Shown here: positions 55,169 to 63,694 of the stretch, piece after piece
How the letters are laid out: each line of letters starts with the position of its first letter
Position numbering within the stretch: the stretch's first letter is position 1
DNA from: Nitrospirales bacterium
GTDB taxonomy: Bacteria > Nitrospirota > Nitrospiria > Nitrospirales > UBA8639
Assembly: GCA_021604005.1 (NCBI GenBank)
Contig: BQIV01000016.1
Coordinates: 34,115-98,114, forward strand
Direction: 5' to 3'
DNA: 64,000 nucleotides
Notes under the pieces: generated by a model
What the model saw: only the letters and a program-made list of their open reading frames with translations
What the model was told of the DNA's origin: nothing
Databases searched by the model: none
Program-made: the position numbers and the translations under genes

Positions 55169-56488
55169 TTACCCCTGAATGACGGAGAATTGGTAAACTA
55201 ATTGAAGCGCTTTTTCAGCTAACAGACGTTCACGAAATTCATCGCGTGATTGCTGCCCTCCCGCTTCAACCATCTTGCGCACTTCCTCCACCGGTAGTTT
55301 CACCTGCTGTGCAAGCTTGACCATTTCGGCTTCGATATCCTCGTCTTCGACGGTGAGCCCTTCTTTCTCCGTAATGCTTTCAAGGATCAATCCCAGCTTG
55401 ACGCGTTTTTTCGCCTCGGGCTGAAGTTCTTGTTGAAGCTGTTTGGCTTCTTCTTGAAGCTTGAGCGGGTCATCTGCGCCGCCTTGTCCCTTTTGGTGAT
55501 CGCGAAGCAACTTTTGCCGGACCATGGTTTGCAGTTCACGCTCAATAAGTGGCTCAGGAATATCAAAGTGATGCATGGTCACAAGCCGGTCAATGATTTG
55601 TTCTTTGTACCCATCTTCGATATCCCGTTTGAGCAACGTGTCGAATTGGTCATGAATGGTTGAACGGAGTTGTTCCAGGTTTTCATAGTCTCCGCAGTCT
55701 TTTGCAAATTCATCATCCAGTTCGGGGAGCGTTTGTTGTTTGATGGCATCGATCGTAAAACTAAACGTGACGGTTTTGCCGGCTAGTCGTTCGTCCGGGT
55801 GATTGGCGGGATACTCTTGCTTGATATCCACTCGTGATCCGGCCGGTTGCCCGAGCAAGTGTTCTTCGGCTTCCACTCCGAGAATAGGGGTTTTTGAGCC
55901 CATTTTGTGTAAATGGCCTGTTTTTTTCGTGCCATCCACCGGTTCTCCATCAAGTAACCCTTCCAAGGTCAAGACGGCATGCATGCCGTCGGCGAGAACG
56001 GCGCCCTCAGGGGCGGCATCAATTTGCGCATGCTGTTCTTGGAGATTCGCCAAGGCCTGCTCGATTTGCTCCTCGGTGACGGTCCGCGTGTCGGGTTTTA
56101 AGGAAATTGGATTGGGTGGACGGTAATCGCCTAGCTTAATGGTTGGTTTAATGTCGACCGTTGCCGTAAAGGTAAATGGGGAATTGCGCTGGATCTTAAG
56201 GCGCTCAAATGGCGGGATATCGACGACGACAGGAACGACGCCTGCCTCTTTGACGGCCTGTTGATAATAATTGGGCACGATCCGTTGCACGACATCTTGT
56301 TCCACCATTTTGGCATAGCGTTTTTCCAATACGGCAATGGGGGCTTTGCCCTGACGAAACCCAGGGATGCGGACTTGACGTTTGAGTTCGCCATAGACCT
56401 TTTGGAATTCATCATTGACGGCATCTTCCGGGACTTCAATCTTGAGGGCCCGTTTCACTGGTCCTAGTTCTGTCATTTCCAATTTCAT
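55169..56488 (-). CDS. tig: trigger factor
   Basis: 439 aa ribosome-bound chaperone with peptidyl-prolyl isomerase activity. The N-terminal ribosome-binding signature is present (GFRQGKAPIAVLEKRYAK), the PPIase domain with DGMHAVLTLEG and LLGQPAGSRVD follows, and the C-terminal helical arms include LLRDHQKGQGGADDPLKLQE. GAGGAG lies nine bases before the ATG. It begins the tig-clpP-clpX operon, downstream of a tRNA-Leu. Confidence 0.97.
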   Translation of the reverse strand: MKLEMTELGPVKRALKIEVPEDAVNDEFQKVYGELKRQVRIPGFRQGKAPIAVLEKRYAKMVEQDVVQRIVPNYYQQAVKEAGVVPVVVDIPPFERLKIQRNSPFTFTATVDIKPTIKLGDYRPPNPISLKPDTRTVTEEQIEQALANLQEQHAQIDAAPEGAVLADGMHAVLTLEGLLDGEPVDGTKKTGHLHKMGSKTPILGVEAEEHLLGQPAGSRVDIKQEYPANHPDERLAGKTVTFSFTIDAIKQQTLPELDDEFAKDCGDYENLEQLRSTIHDQFDTLLKRDIEDGYKEQIIDRLVTMHHFDIPEPLIERELQTMVRQKLLRDHQKGQGGADDPLKLQEEAKQLQQELQPEAKKRVKLGLILESITEKEGLTVEDEDIEAEMVKLAQQVKLPVEEVRKMVEAGGQQSRDEFRERLLAEKALQLVYQFSVIQG

Positions 56489-56624
56489 GGAGCAGTCACT
56501 CCTCTACAGCTAGCAAGCACATGAAGGGTTAAATAATGAGTGTATATGAAAAAATAGCTTAAGGCTAAGCCTTTATGGCACTGACTTTCTCTCCCGCTGG
56601 TCCCGGTGACGTCGCATACATTAG

Positions 56625-56707
56625 TGGTGCGAGAGGGGGGACTTGAACCCCCACGGTTACCCACGAGATCCTAAGTCTCGCGCGTCTGCCAGTTCCGCCA
56701 CTCTCGC
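56625..56707 (-). tRNA. tRNA-Leu (UAG)
   Basis: 83 nt including encoded CCA. A 7 bp acceptor stem GCGAGAG pairs with CTCTCGC, the anticodon stem CGAGA/TCTCG encloses the loop CTTAGGA (anticodon TAG), and a TTCAAGT T-loop is present. The extended variable arm (GTGGGTAACC) marks a class II tRNA. It lies 136 bp before the tig gene on the same strand. Confidence 0.97.
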
Positions 56708-56988
56708 ATATATTTTGCCATAGTCAATAATTGAATCCGGCTCAAAGATTGATTCTAATGGAAAATAAGGGATTTAGGAAAGTATGAAGCCGTGTATAGC
56801 CGAATTAATGAAATTTCGTACTTTTGATGCGTTGGGTATGGCGTGGAATGACTTCATGGATCGGTAGAATTCGCTATTATGTTCTGTCATTCTCTGCCTA
56901 CAAGTACGATACCAGACTGGCGCTGGTCTAAACGAGTGAATTGGCACTTCTTGCGGGAATTTTCTGAGTAGAGTATGGTAGCAGCATT

Positions 56989-57234
56989 ATGGCACTCAAA
57001 AATCTTTATCAAGATATCTATCGAAAGTTCATGGAAAACCGTCAGAAACACAAAGGCTACGATTTTCAGCATTCACCGGCTGAAAGCGTTCCACCGCGAC
57101 AAGTGACATTTAAGGAAAAACTCAAGCCATGGACGTTTAATCGCCCGAGCCGGTTGAAGAAAATTGTCCAAGAGCGTGACCAGATGCAACAAGAAATCAT
57201 TGCCTTGAAACGCCCACCCCAATCACCTCGTTAG
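56989..57234 (+). CDS. hypothetical basic protein, 81 aa
   Basis: 81 aa, lysine/arginine-rich, with no signal peptide or membrane segment. The C-terminal half (RLKKIVQERDQMQQEIIALK) could form a short amphipathic coiled coil. No family was recognised. No strong Shine-Dalgarno precedes the ATG. It is 28 bp before the next gene, a GTG-starting membrane protein, and may be cotranscribed. Function unknown. Confidence 0.55.
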   Translation: MALKNLYQDIYRKFMENRQKHKGYDFQHSPAESVPPRQVTFKEKLKPWTFNRPSRLKKIVQERDQMQQEIIALKRPPQSPR

Positions 57235-57262
57235 GACTCAACTTTCAAATAGGATCAGTTTC

Positions 57263-58078
57263 GTGGCGGAGTTTATTCAGGCCACCATTGAACTTTACAA
57301 GCAGGCTCTGCAGGCTACCGTTCGCTCGTTTCTGCGAGGGTGGATCATGACGTTTGTCGTCGTGGGTTTTGCCATGCTGATGCTAGTGGTGAGCCTGCTT
57401 GTGTCGTCGCTCGGCATGCTTGGTGGTTTGCTTGCCGGGGCTGCCAATGCATTCATCATTGGCGCTACGTTGTATCTCATCGAACAGGTTGTCTTGGGGG
57501 CACGGACAATTCAGTGGTCCGATATTCCGCACAGTGCCGGGCAATATTTCTGGGATGTTATCTCCGTGGGGTTTCTTGTGTGGTTCCCACTTATGATGTT
57601 GCAAATGGCATTGCAAGCGAATCCCTATCGTCCCGTTTTGACCACAGCCGTGTTCTTTCTTGTGTTCGTCTTGTTGAATCCCGTTCCGGAAGTGATTTAT
57701 CAACGACGGCAAGGTTCAGCTATGGATGTGGTCCGGGAAAGCTATGAGTTTGTTCTTGAGAACTGGATCGAGTGGTTTCTGCCGATTGCCATACTATTGG
57801 CGCCCTTTGGCTTGACCTTCTTTTTTGAATTTTCCAGTCAAGCGGGCATGAGGGGAGGCCTCGATTTCTTTCAAATCTTCACCGTGCCATTTCGTGTATT
57901 GACGGGGTGGGTTCAGTACTTAGGAATTTCAAGCGCTGGAAGTTCACTCTTGATCATCCTTTGCACCCCGATCCTCGGTGTGTTCATGTTGATATTTCGA
58001 GGGCACCTGTTTACAGCGCTTCATGGGTCGTCCAGGCGGCAACGACGATTCCAAGCGCGCGCACGTCCGCATTCATGA
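57263..58078 (+). CDS. hypothetical polytopic membrane protein, 271 aa
   Basis: GTG start supported by AGGA seven bases upstream. About six hydrophobic segments (WIMTFVVVGFAMLMLVVSLL, GMLGGLLAGAANAFIIGATL, GFLVWFPLMMLQMAL and others). The C-terminus is basic (SSRRQRRFQARARP). No family was recognised. It follows the 81 aa gene by 28 bp on the same strand and lies before tRNA-Ser. Probably an inner-membrane protein; substrate and role unknown. Confidence 0.7.
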   Translation: MAEFIQATIELYKQALQATVRSFLRGWIMTFVVVGFAMLMLVVSLLVSSLGMLGGLLAGAANAFIIGATLYLIEQVVLGARTIQWSDIPHSAGQYFWDVISVGFLVWFPLMMLQMALQANPYRPVLTTAVFFLVFVLLNPVPEVIYQRRQGSAMDVVRESYEFVLENWIEWFLPIAILLAPFGLTFFFEFSSQAGMRGGLDFFQIFTVPFRVLTGWVQYLGISSAGSSLLIILCTPILGVFMLIFRGHLFTALHGSSRRQRRFQARARPHS

Positions 58079-58293
58079 TTATGTTGGTAGCCTGTTAAGC
58101 AGGCAGAGTTCCGCACATTCTACATCGTGATTGCTTGTCGCACCGTAGGCCTCGTGGTAAGATCGCCCTGCCTTCATGATGTCGGTGTCACGACTTCCAG
58201 GCTATCCTCATTACGTACTTCCATTGAGAAGATGTGAGAGTTGAGTCGGAATGCTCTGGCGTGATACCAACTAACAAAATTGCAATACGGTGT

Positions 58294-58385
<92 letters not shown>

Positions 58386-58538
58386 TGATTCGCGAATAAA
58401 AACCAGAATATCTTAAATTATTAATGAAATTCTGAGCATGTCCCAGGAGAGATTCGAAGAGGGGGGTTTTGAAGGGGGTGTTCCCCCATGCAGGAATGCA
58501 AAATATTCATATGGGGTTGATTCAACAGGAGATCGAGT

Positions 58539-58913
58539 GTGGGAATTAAGATTTCTGAGATCGCATTTACCGGGTATCCGGTGTCGGACGTGCAACGAGC
58601 CAGAGAATTTTATGAAGGTATTCTTGGGCTGACTCCCGGTGACATTGATGGGGAAATTCCTGGAATGCCGGGGATATACTGGGTTGAATACGCAATTGGG
58701 TCGCAAACCCTGGCCCTCTCAAATGCCTGGAGTCCATCGGGTCAGAGTGGGCCCTCGATTGCTCTGGAGGTGGATGATTTTCAGGATGCGATAGATCACC
58801 TAAAAGGGCATGGCGTGAAAATTGTGGCCGAGTGCATTGAAACCCCCGTCTGCCGTATGGCATTGATAGAAGACATGGATAGAAACGGAATAACGATTCA
58901 TAAAAGAAAATAA
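58539..58913 (+). CDS. VOC family (glyoxalase-like) protein
   Basis: 124 aa with GTG start and AGGAGA seven bases upstream. The vicinal oxygen chelate fold shows in FTGYPVSDVQRAREFYEGIL and PSIALEVDDFQDAIDHL, with ALIEDMDRNGITIHK at the C-terminus. The family includes glyoxalase I and dioxygenases; which reaction applies is not clear from sequence. It lies between tRNA-Ser and the SRP RNA and is probably an insertion in the usual tRNA-Ser/SRP RNA/dnaX arrangement. Confidence 0.85.
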   Translation: MGIKISEIAFTGYPVSDVQRAREFYEGILGLTPGDIDGEIPGMPGIYWVEYAIGSQTLALSNAWSPSGQSGPSIALEVDDFQDAIDHLKGHGVKIVAECIETPVCRMALIEDMDRNGITIHKRK

Positions 58914-58933
58914 GGTCTCATGTCATGGATGTA

Positions 58934-59034
58934 GGGGCTGGGCCCTGTGCAACAGAATCCTGTGAACTCCGCCAGGTCCGGAAGGAAGCAACGGTAAGCA
59001 GGCTAGTCTGGGTGCCGCAGGATCACCTGGCCCC
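58934..59034 (+). ncRNA. ffs: small signal recognition particle RNA (4.5S)
   Basis: Conserved apical SRP motif GGTCCGGAAGGAAGCAACGG (58976 region) followed by GTAAGCAG is present. The ends pair (GGGGC with GCCCC) and a T-run (59037-59042) follows, giving a built-in terminator. It lies upstream of dnaX, as in many bacteria. Ends are approximate. Confidence 0.95.
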
Positions 59035-59053
59035 GGTTTTTTCACTGAAAAAG

Positions 59054-59141
59054 GCAAAATATAAAATGAAAAATTCAAAATTACGTCTTCTGAAAACTTT
59101 CGGTCGTATTCAATTTTGCACTTTGCATTTTGCACTTTGCA
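59054..59141. repeat. 7-nt periodic inverted array upstream of dnaX
   Basis: Left side reads as four 7-mers ending AAAAT (GCAAAAT, ATAAAAT, GAAAAAT, TCAAAAT at 59054-59081). Right side is four tandem 7-mers TTTTGCA/CTTTGCA (59114-59141). The right side reverse-complements to GCAAAGT/GCAAAAT units, so the two halves are inverted. Confidence 0.75.
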
Positions 59142-59153
59142 CTTAAAAATCCT

Positions 59154-60971
59154 ATGGAATATCAGGTTTTCGCAAGAAAGTATCGACCCGGTAGTTTTGA
59201 AGAAGTTATCGGCCAACCTCATGTCGTTCAGACTATCCAAAACGCGATTAGTCGAGAGCGGGTGGCCCATGCCTATGTTTTTTCCGGCATGCGGGGGGTG
59301 GGAAAAACAACCGTCGCGCGAATAGTGGCCAAGGCCTTGAATTGTGAAAAAGGGCCAATTGGCGAACCCTGCGAGGCCTGCGCAAGTTGTGAGGAGATTA
59401 CTCGCGGGCAATCAGTCGATGTTATTGAAATCGACGGAGCTTCCAATACTGGAGTCGATGATGTACGAGAATTGCGAGAAAACGTTAAGTTTGCGCCGTT
59501 TCGCGGGAAATATCGCGTCTACATAATCGATGAAGTCCATATGCTGTCCAATTCGGCGTTCAACGCTTTATTGAAGACTCTGGAAGAACCTCCAAGCCAT
59601 GCCGTGTTTATCTTTGCAACAACGGAAGTCCATAAAATTCCGGCCACCATTTTGTCGCGATGTCAGCATTTCACGTTTCGGCGAATTTCGCGATTGGAAA
59701 TTATTCGTCAGTTACAGCATGTCGTGAATGAAACCGGCACATCTATTGAAGAGCGCAGTCTGGCATCGATTGCTAGAGCCAGTGACGGGAGTATGCGGGA
59801 TGCTTTGAGCTTACTGGACCAGGCTGTGGCATTCGGAGGTGACTCCGTACGCCATGAAGACCTCGAAACCTTATTGGGCTCTGTTCCTGAGGAATTGGTG
59901 CGAAATTTGGTCGATGCGCTGATTCAGCAAGATGCTGCGGCTGGCGTGACCTGTGTGGCACAGGCGTTTGATCAAGGGTACGAACTCAGAATCTATTGCA
60001 GGGAAGTGGTTGAGCGGCTTCGAAATGTGCTCGTGGCCGCCGTGGTGTCTTCTCCTGAACACGTCCAATCTTTGATTGAACTGCCCGGTGAAGAGGTCGA
60101 ACGCACGATCCGTCAGGCCCGGCAGGTGAGCGAGACCATGTTGCAAGAGATCTTTCAGATATTTTCAAAAACCGAAGATAGCCTTCGGATGAGTGCACAT
60201 CCGAGATTTCTGTTAGAAGCTGCGGTGGTTCGAGCTACGCAATTAGGCAAGGGGACGCCGTCAGTATCTCGGCAAGATGCCGCTCCTGTTTCTGCGCCAT
60301 TGCCTCGTCAGCAGCCAGTCCCTCCCCCAAGCCGCCCTGTTCCTGAACATAAGCAAGCACAACCCACTGCCAAGCCAGGTCATCGTCGGCCAGAGCCGCC
60401 GCCATCGAATGCTCGTCAGAATTCTCATGTAGAACGTAAGGATACATCGCGTCCAGAACCTGCGGTGAGCAGCTCTCAACCAGCGAAACCCTCAGAGAGG
60501 TCTCATACGCTGCAAGCTAAGGAGAGGGATGAAGGTCAACCGATACCGGCAAGTGCGCCGGTAGACTGGGACTCTGTTATGGATCGGCTCATGAAAGAAC
60601 ATCCCAATATTGGCACATTTGTTGAGATGGGCACATTGGTGCAAGTCGACCCGGAGCAAATTATTATTGGGTACCCGAAAAATGCATCCGTTGCACGGTG
60701 GCGAACCGATAAACCCGAAAACCGGGCCTTAGTTGCGAAGGTCTGCCAGCAGGTGTCAGGTCATGCCGTGAATGTGCGTGTGGTTGAACTTGATGGGACA
60801 AAGCCGGCCGCTCTGACAATAGGTGAGACACGCTCGCAACACCAGGACCAGGAAGATCAAAACCTCATCGACGAAGTGCGTGCCAATCCGATCGTAAAGC
60901 AAACCCTTGAGAAGTTTGGGGGAGAAGTTGTCTCGGCTCACCGTATTTCCCCAAAGGAGGAAAAAACCTAA
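59154..60971 (+). CDS. dnaX: DNA polymerase III gamma/tau subunit
   Basis: 605 aa from the ATG at 59154, where the family begins (EYQVFARKYRPGSF); an upstream ATG lies inside the heptad repeat. Walker A GMRGVGKTTVAR, the zinc module (CEKGPIGEPCEACASCEE), Walker B YIIDEVHML and the sensor region SRCQHFTFRR are present. The central linker is Pro/Gln-rich. It forms the clamp-loader motor. No Shine-Dalgarno is visible because the repeat abuts the start. Its stop overlaps the ybaB ATG (TAATG). Confidence 0.96.
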   Translation: MEYQVFARKYRPGSFEEVIGQPHVVQTIQNAISRERVAHAYVFSGMRGVGKTTVARIVAKALNCEKGPIGEPCEACASCEEITRGQSVDVIEIDGASNTGVDDVRELRENVKFAPFRGKYRVYIIDEVHMLSNSAFNALLKTLEEPPSHAVFIFATTEVHKIPATILSRCQHFTFRRISRLEIIRQLQHVVNETGTSIEERSLASIARASDGSMRDALSLLDQAVAFGGDSVRHEDLETLLGSVPEELVRNLVDALIQQDAAAGVTCVAQAFDQGYELRIYCREVVERLRNVLVAAVVSSPEHVQSLIELPGEEVERTIRQARQVSETMLQEIFQIFSKTEDSLRMSAHPRFLLEAAVVRATQLGKGTPSVSRQDAAPVSAPLPRQQPVPPPSRPVPEHKQAQPTAKPGHRRPEPPPSNARQNSHVERKDTSRPEPAVSSSQPAKPSERSHTLQAKERDEGQPIPASAPVDWDSVMDRLMKEHPNIGTFVEMGTLVQVDPEQIIIGYPKNASVARWRTDKPENRALVAKVCQQVSGHAVNVRVVELDGTKPAALTIGETRSQHQDQEDQNLIDEVRANPIVKQTLEKFGGEVVSAHRISPKEEKT

Positions 60972-61297
60972 TGTCCAAAAATCCATTTGGTAATATGAGT
61001 AATTTGTTGAAACAAGCACAAGCGATGCAAGAGCAAATGGGGAAAATTCAAGCGGAGGCCGCGACGAAGGAAGTGGAAGCCTCAGCTGGCGGCGGAATGG
61101 TAACGGTCAGAGTGAGCGGGGCGATGCAGGTTGTCAACGTGACGATTGACCCCGAAGTCATGAAATCCGAAGATCGCGATATGCTTCAAGATTTGCTTGT
61201 GGCGGCGACGAATGAGGCGTTACGAAAAGCAAAAGATCTGATGGCTGAAGAAATGAAGTCGTTGACTGGCGGTATGGGTATTCCTGGGATGTTTTAG
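60971..61297 (+). CDS. ybaB: nucleoid-associated protein YbaB/EbfC
   Basis: 108 aa. GNMSNLLKQAQAMQEQMGKIQ and EVEASAGGGMVTVRVSGAMQV are the family hallmarks, followed by DLLVAATNEALRKAKDLMAEEM. It is a small dimeric DNA-binding protein. The ATG shares a base with the dnaX stop and AAAGGAGG lies upstream within dnaX. It begins 18 bp before recR, the usual dnaX-ybaB-recR order. Confidence 0.96.
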   Translation: MSKNPFGNMSNLLKQAQAMQEQMGKIQAEAATKEVEASAGGGMVTVRVSGAMQVVNVTIDPEVMKSEDRDMLQDLLVAATNEALRKAKDLMAEEMKSLTGGMGIPGMF

Positions 61298-61315
61298 TCG
61301 TAACAGGAGGAGCGG

Positions 61316-61954
61316 GTGTCAGGGACTATTGCAGAAAAAGGGACGGGAGCGGGCCGTCAACACAGTGGATTTTTAGCGCGTCTCGCAAAAGAATTCGTCC
61401 GGCTTCCCGGCATTGGGCAGAAAACCGCGCAACGGTTAGCCTTCCATATCATGAAGGCGGATAAAGAAGAGGCGTTGCGCCTCGCCGATGCCATTCGGGA
61501 TGTCAAAGAGCGTGTGGCCTTTTGTACGCAATGTCGCAATATTGCCGAGGAGTCGTTGTGCGATATCTGCTTGAACCCGAAGCGTGATCGAACGAAAATT
61601 CTTGTCGTCGAAGAGCCAAGTACGCTTCAAGCTATTGAACACAGTAAAGCCTTCCATGGGTTGTATCATGTGTTATTTGGGGCGTTGTCGCCTTTAGATG
61701 GAGTCGGACCGGCTGACATTCGCGCGCATGAACTGGAAGAGCGTGTGAAGTCCGGAGAAGTACAGGAAGTGGTCATTGCCACCAATCCGACTATCGAAGG
61801 CGAAGCCACCGCCATTTATCTTACCAAAATTCTCAAACCGCATGGCGTGCATGTTTCACGGATCGCGTATGGCATTCCCGTAGGCATGGACATTGAGTAT
61901 GCAGACGAAGTCACGCTGTTGAAGTCTATCGAAGGCCGCCGCGAACTCACCTAG
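61316..61954 (+). CDS. recR: recombination mediator RecR
   Basis: 212 aa from GTG 61316 with AGGAGGAG upstream. It has the helix-hairpin-helix LPGIGQKTAQRLAFHI, C4 zinc finger CTQCRNIAEESLCDIC and Toprim domain (ILVVEEPSTLQAIE, ATNPTIEGEATAIYL). The N-terminus is about 15 residues longer than common. It acts with RecF/RecO in ssDNA gap repair. It is the last gene of the operon and is followed by a heptad repeat. Confidence 0.97.
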   Translation: MSGTIAEKGTGAGRQHSGFLARLAKEFVRLPGIGQKTAQRLAFHIMKADKEEALRLADAIRDVKERVAFCTQCRNIAEESLCDICLNPKRDRTKILVVEEPSTLQAIEHSKAFHGLYHVLFGALSPLDGVGPADIRAHELEERVKSGEVQEVVIATNPTIEGEATAIYLTKILKPHGVHVSRIAYGIPVGMDIEYADEVTLLKSIEGRRELT

Positions 61955-62063
61955 TTCGTCTCTCGTCATTCGTGAAGCATAGAGGAAGAACGTGAAGCGT
62001 TGTCCGTGAAATGTAAAAGAAAAGCCAGAAGATTCTTCCTACGAAATACGAACGACGAGATAC
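61953..62063. repeat. heptad-type repeat after recR
   Basis: Starts at the recR stop. Left 7-mers AGTTCGT, CTCTCGT, CATTCGT, GAAGCAT (61953-61980); right 7-mers ACGAAAT, ACGAACG, ACGAGAT. The 28 bp segment 62036-62063 matches 6313-6340 with two changes. Confidence 0.8.
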
Positions 62064-62114
62064 ATTCTTTTCTTCCACAAGATACGAGCGGCTAGCAACT
62101 CATCAGGTTTCTAC

Positions 62115-62906
62115 CTAAATCGAAATGCCTAACCAAATTCCAAATTGCTCTAAGTCGGATTGCCAATCTCGTTCATAATTGCCTTCGGTTTTTGCAAAAC
62201 CTACTAATTCTTTTACCGCCAGTTTACGAGTCTCTTCATCTTGAATCTCATCTGCAAATAACTTGGGTATCATAAATCCCTGAGTCAGTCGTACGAGATT
62301 TTCTTGCTCTTGAGTCGTGAGGGCAAGATGCTTCAGCGCTTTTTTCAATTTCCATAATCCCGGATCTCTGGCCTGATCAATGGCACAGGCGAATAGTCCT
62401 CCGATGTTGTAGCGCTCACTGGCGGAGAGTCCGTCTTTTTTTGTGGTCTGGGGCTTGGGCGATCGAGATGCTGTTGCGGCTCGTGTGCTGAGGGGTGTTG
62501 TGTGAGTTTTCACGGAGGGTCTTTTGGGGATTTTTCTCGTTCGTTTGGTGGACGGTTTTGCTTGGGGTTTGGACCTGACTTTCTTGGTTCTGGCTACTTT
62601 CGTACTTTGGGTCGTGGGTGTTTTCTTTGTCGACGAAGGACTGGACTTTTTTTGAGTCTTTTTGGGCGAAGCAGGCTTTTGGGTGGCTTGTGCCGTCTTG
62701 GGTTTTGTCTTTGCAGCAGATTTCGGTGTTACCTTGGAGGTCGTTATTTTTTTTACACTCTTGCCTTTGGCCTTAGCTTTGCTTTTGGCTGCAGCGGTTT
62801 TTTTCGTTGTCGTAGTGGCTTTTGGTTTAGCCTTTTTAGACTTTGAGGAAGTATTAGAGGTTGAACTCTTTTTGTTTGACGAACGCGCAGTTTTCTTCTT
62901 CGCCAT
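62115..62906 (-). CDS. histone H1-like lysine-rich protein, 263 aa
   Basis: Residues about 1-160 are low-complexity Lys/Thr/Ala/Ser (KKTAAAKSKAKAKGK and similar), like bacterial histone H1-like and HU-tail proteins that bind DNA. Residues about 160-263 form a soluble domain (RYNIGGLFACAIDQARDP, ENLVRLTQGFMIPKLFADE) of unknown family. AAAGGAG precedes the ATG. No operon partner is near. The tail resembles that of topA in composition, not in alignment. Confidence 0.75.
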   Translation of the reverse strand: MAKKKTARSSNKKSSTSNTSSKSKKAKPKATTTTKKTAAAKSKAKAKGKSVKKITTSKVTPKSAAKTKPKTAQATQKPASPKKTQKKSSPSSTKKTPTTQSTKVARTKKVRSKPQAKPSTKRTRKIPKRPSVKTHTTPLSTRAATASRSPKPQTTKKDGLSASERYNIGGLFACAIDQARDPGLWKLKKALKHLALTTQEQENLVRLTQGFMIPKLFADEIQDEETRKLAVKELVGFAKTEGNYERDWQSDLEQFGIWLGISI

Positions 62907-63097
62907 GAATACTCCTTTCCCTGGAGGCAGTGGTATGAGGGACTGTATGACTGATGTGATGGTTCATTGTACCGTTGACTGGGTGACACTATACCGAGCC
63001 ATGACTTGATCGAGCAAGAAGTGAAAAAGAAAAAAGTGTGGGGATGTGACCATGAAAATACGCGGCGATTGTAGGATCCGTGGCGAAGAGTTTTTCG

Positions 63098-63694
63098 TCA
63101 AAGTGAGACGCCGCTGTTCAAGACAATCTCGCAAATATGGTCTAGCCGCTCAATGTGTTCGTAGGCCGACCAAGGGTCCGATGCCATTGCGCAGACGCCA
63201 TGATTGGCTTGCCCGACGATATCGTAATCGCCAACGGGATTCGTGTCCGTCACGCCTAATGCTTTCGCCGTGGCATCGCCTAATTCTGTGCTAATCGCTG
63301 GTAGCATGGGAACTATTGGTCCAATGCGGGTATAACGATAGATTTCTGGAAAGTCTTTGCAGATTTTCTGGAGATCGAAACCTCGGTACATGGCCGCGAC
63401 GACATGGGTGGGGTGGACATGGACCACGGCACGCGTTCTATTCACGCCTTTGAGTAACAGATAATGCATATGCAGTTCACCCGATGGATTGGTATCTTTC
63501 GGAATCTGCATGTTGCCATTGGCTAATTTTATTTTAATCATGTGTTCCGGGTGGACAATCGTTTTTCGCCATCCCGATGGCGTGATATAGATATACACGC
63601 TTCTCGCCCGCCGCAAGCTGCAATTACCATCTCGTGACGTAATCCACCCTCGTTCATAGCACCGTCGTAGAACATCGCCAATGGCTGTAATCAT
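63098..63694 (-). CDS. class II aldolase/adducin family protein
   Basis: 198 aa. Family hallmarks are the SRDGNCSLR segment near the N-terminus, the zinc-binding HVHPTHVVAA, and NHG later in GQANHGVCAM. The catalytic Glu/His positions for a specific aldolase cannot be told. Typical reactions are fuculose- or ribulose-phosphate aldolase or methylthioribulose-1-phosphate dehydratase. AAAGGAG lies ten bases before the ATG. The gene is alone at the end of the window. Confidence 0.88.
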   Translation of the reverse strand: MITAIGDVLRRCYERGWITSRDGNCSLRRARSVYIYITPSGWRKTIVHPEHMIKIKLANGNMQIPKDTNPSGELHMHYLLLKGVNRTRAVVHVHPTHVVAAMYRGFDLQKICKDFPEIYRYTRIGPIVPMLPAISTELGDATAKALGVTDTNPVGDYDIVGQANHGVCAMASDPWSAYEHIERLDHICEIVLNSGVSL

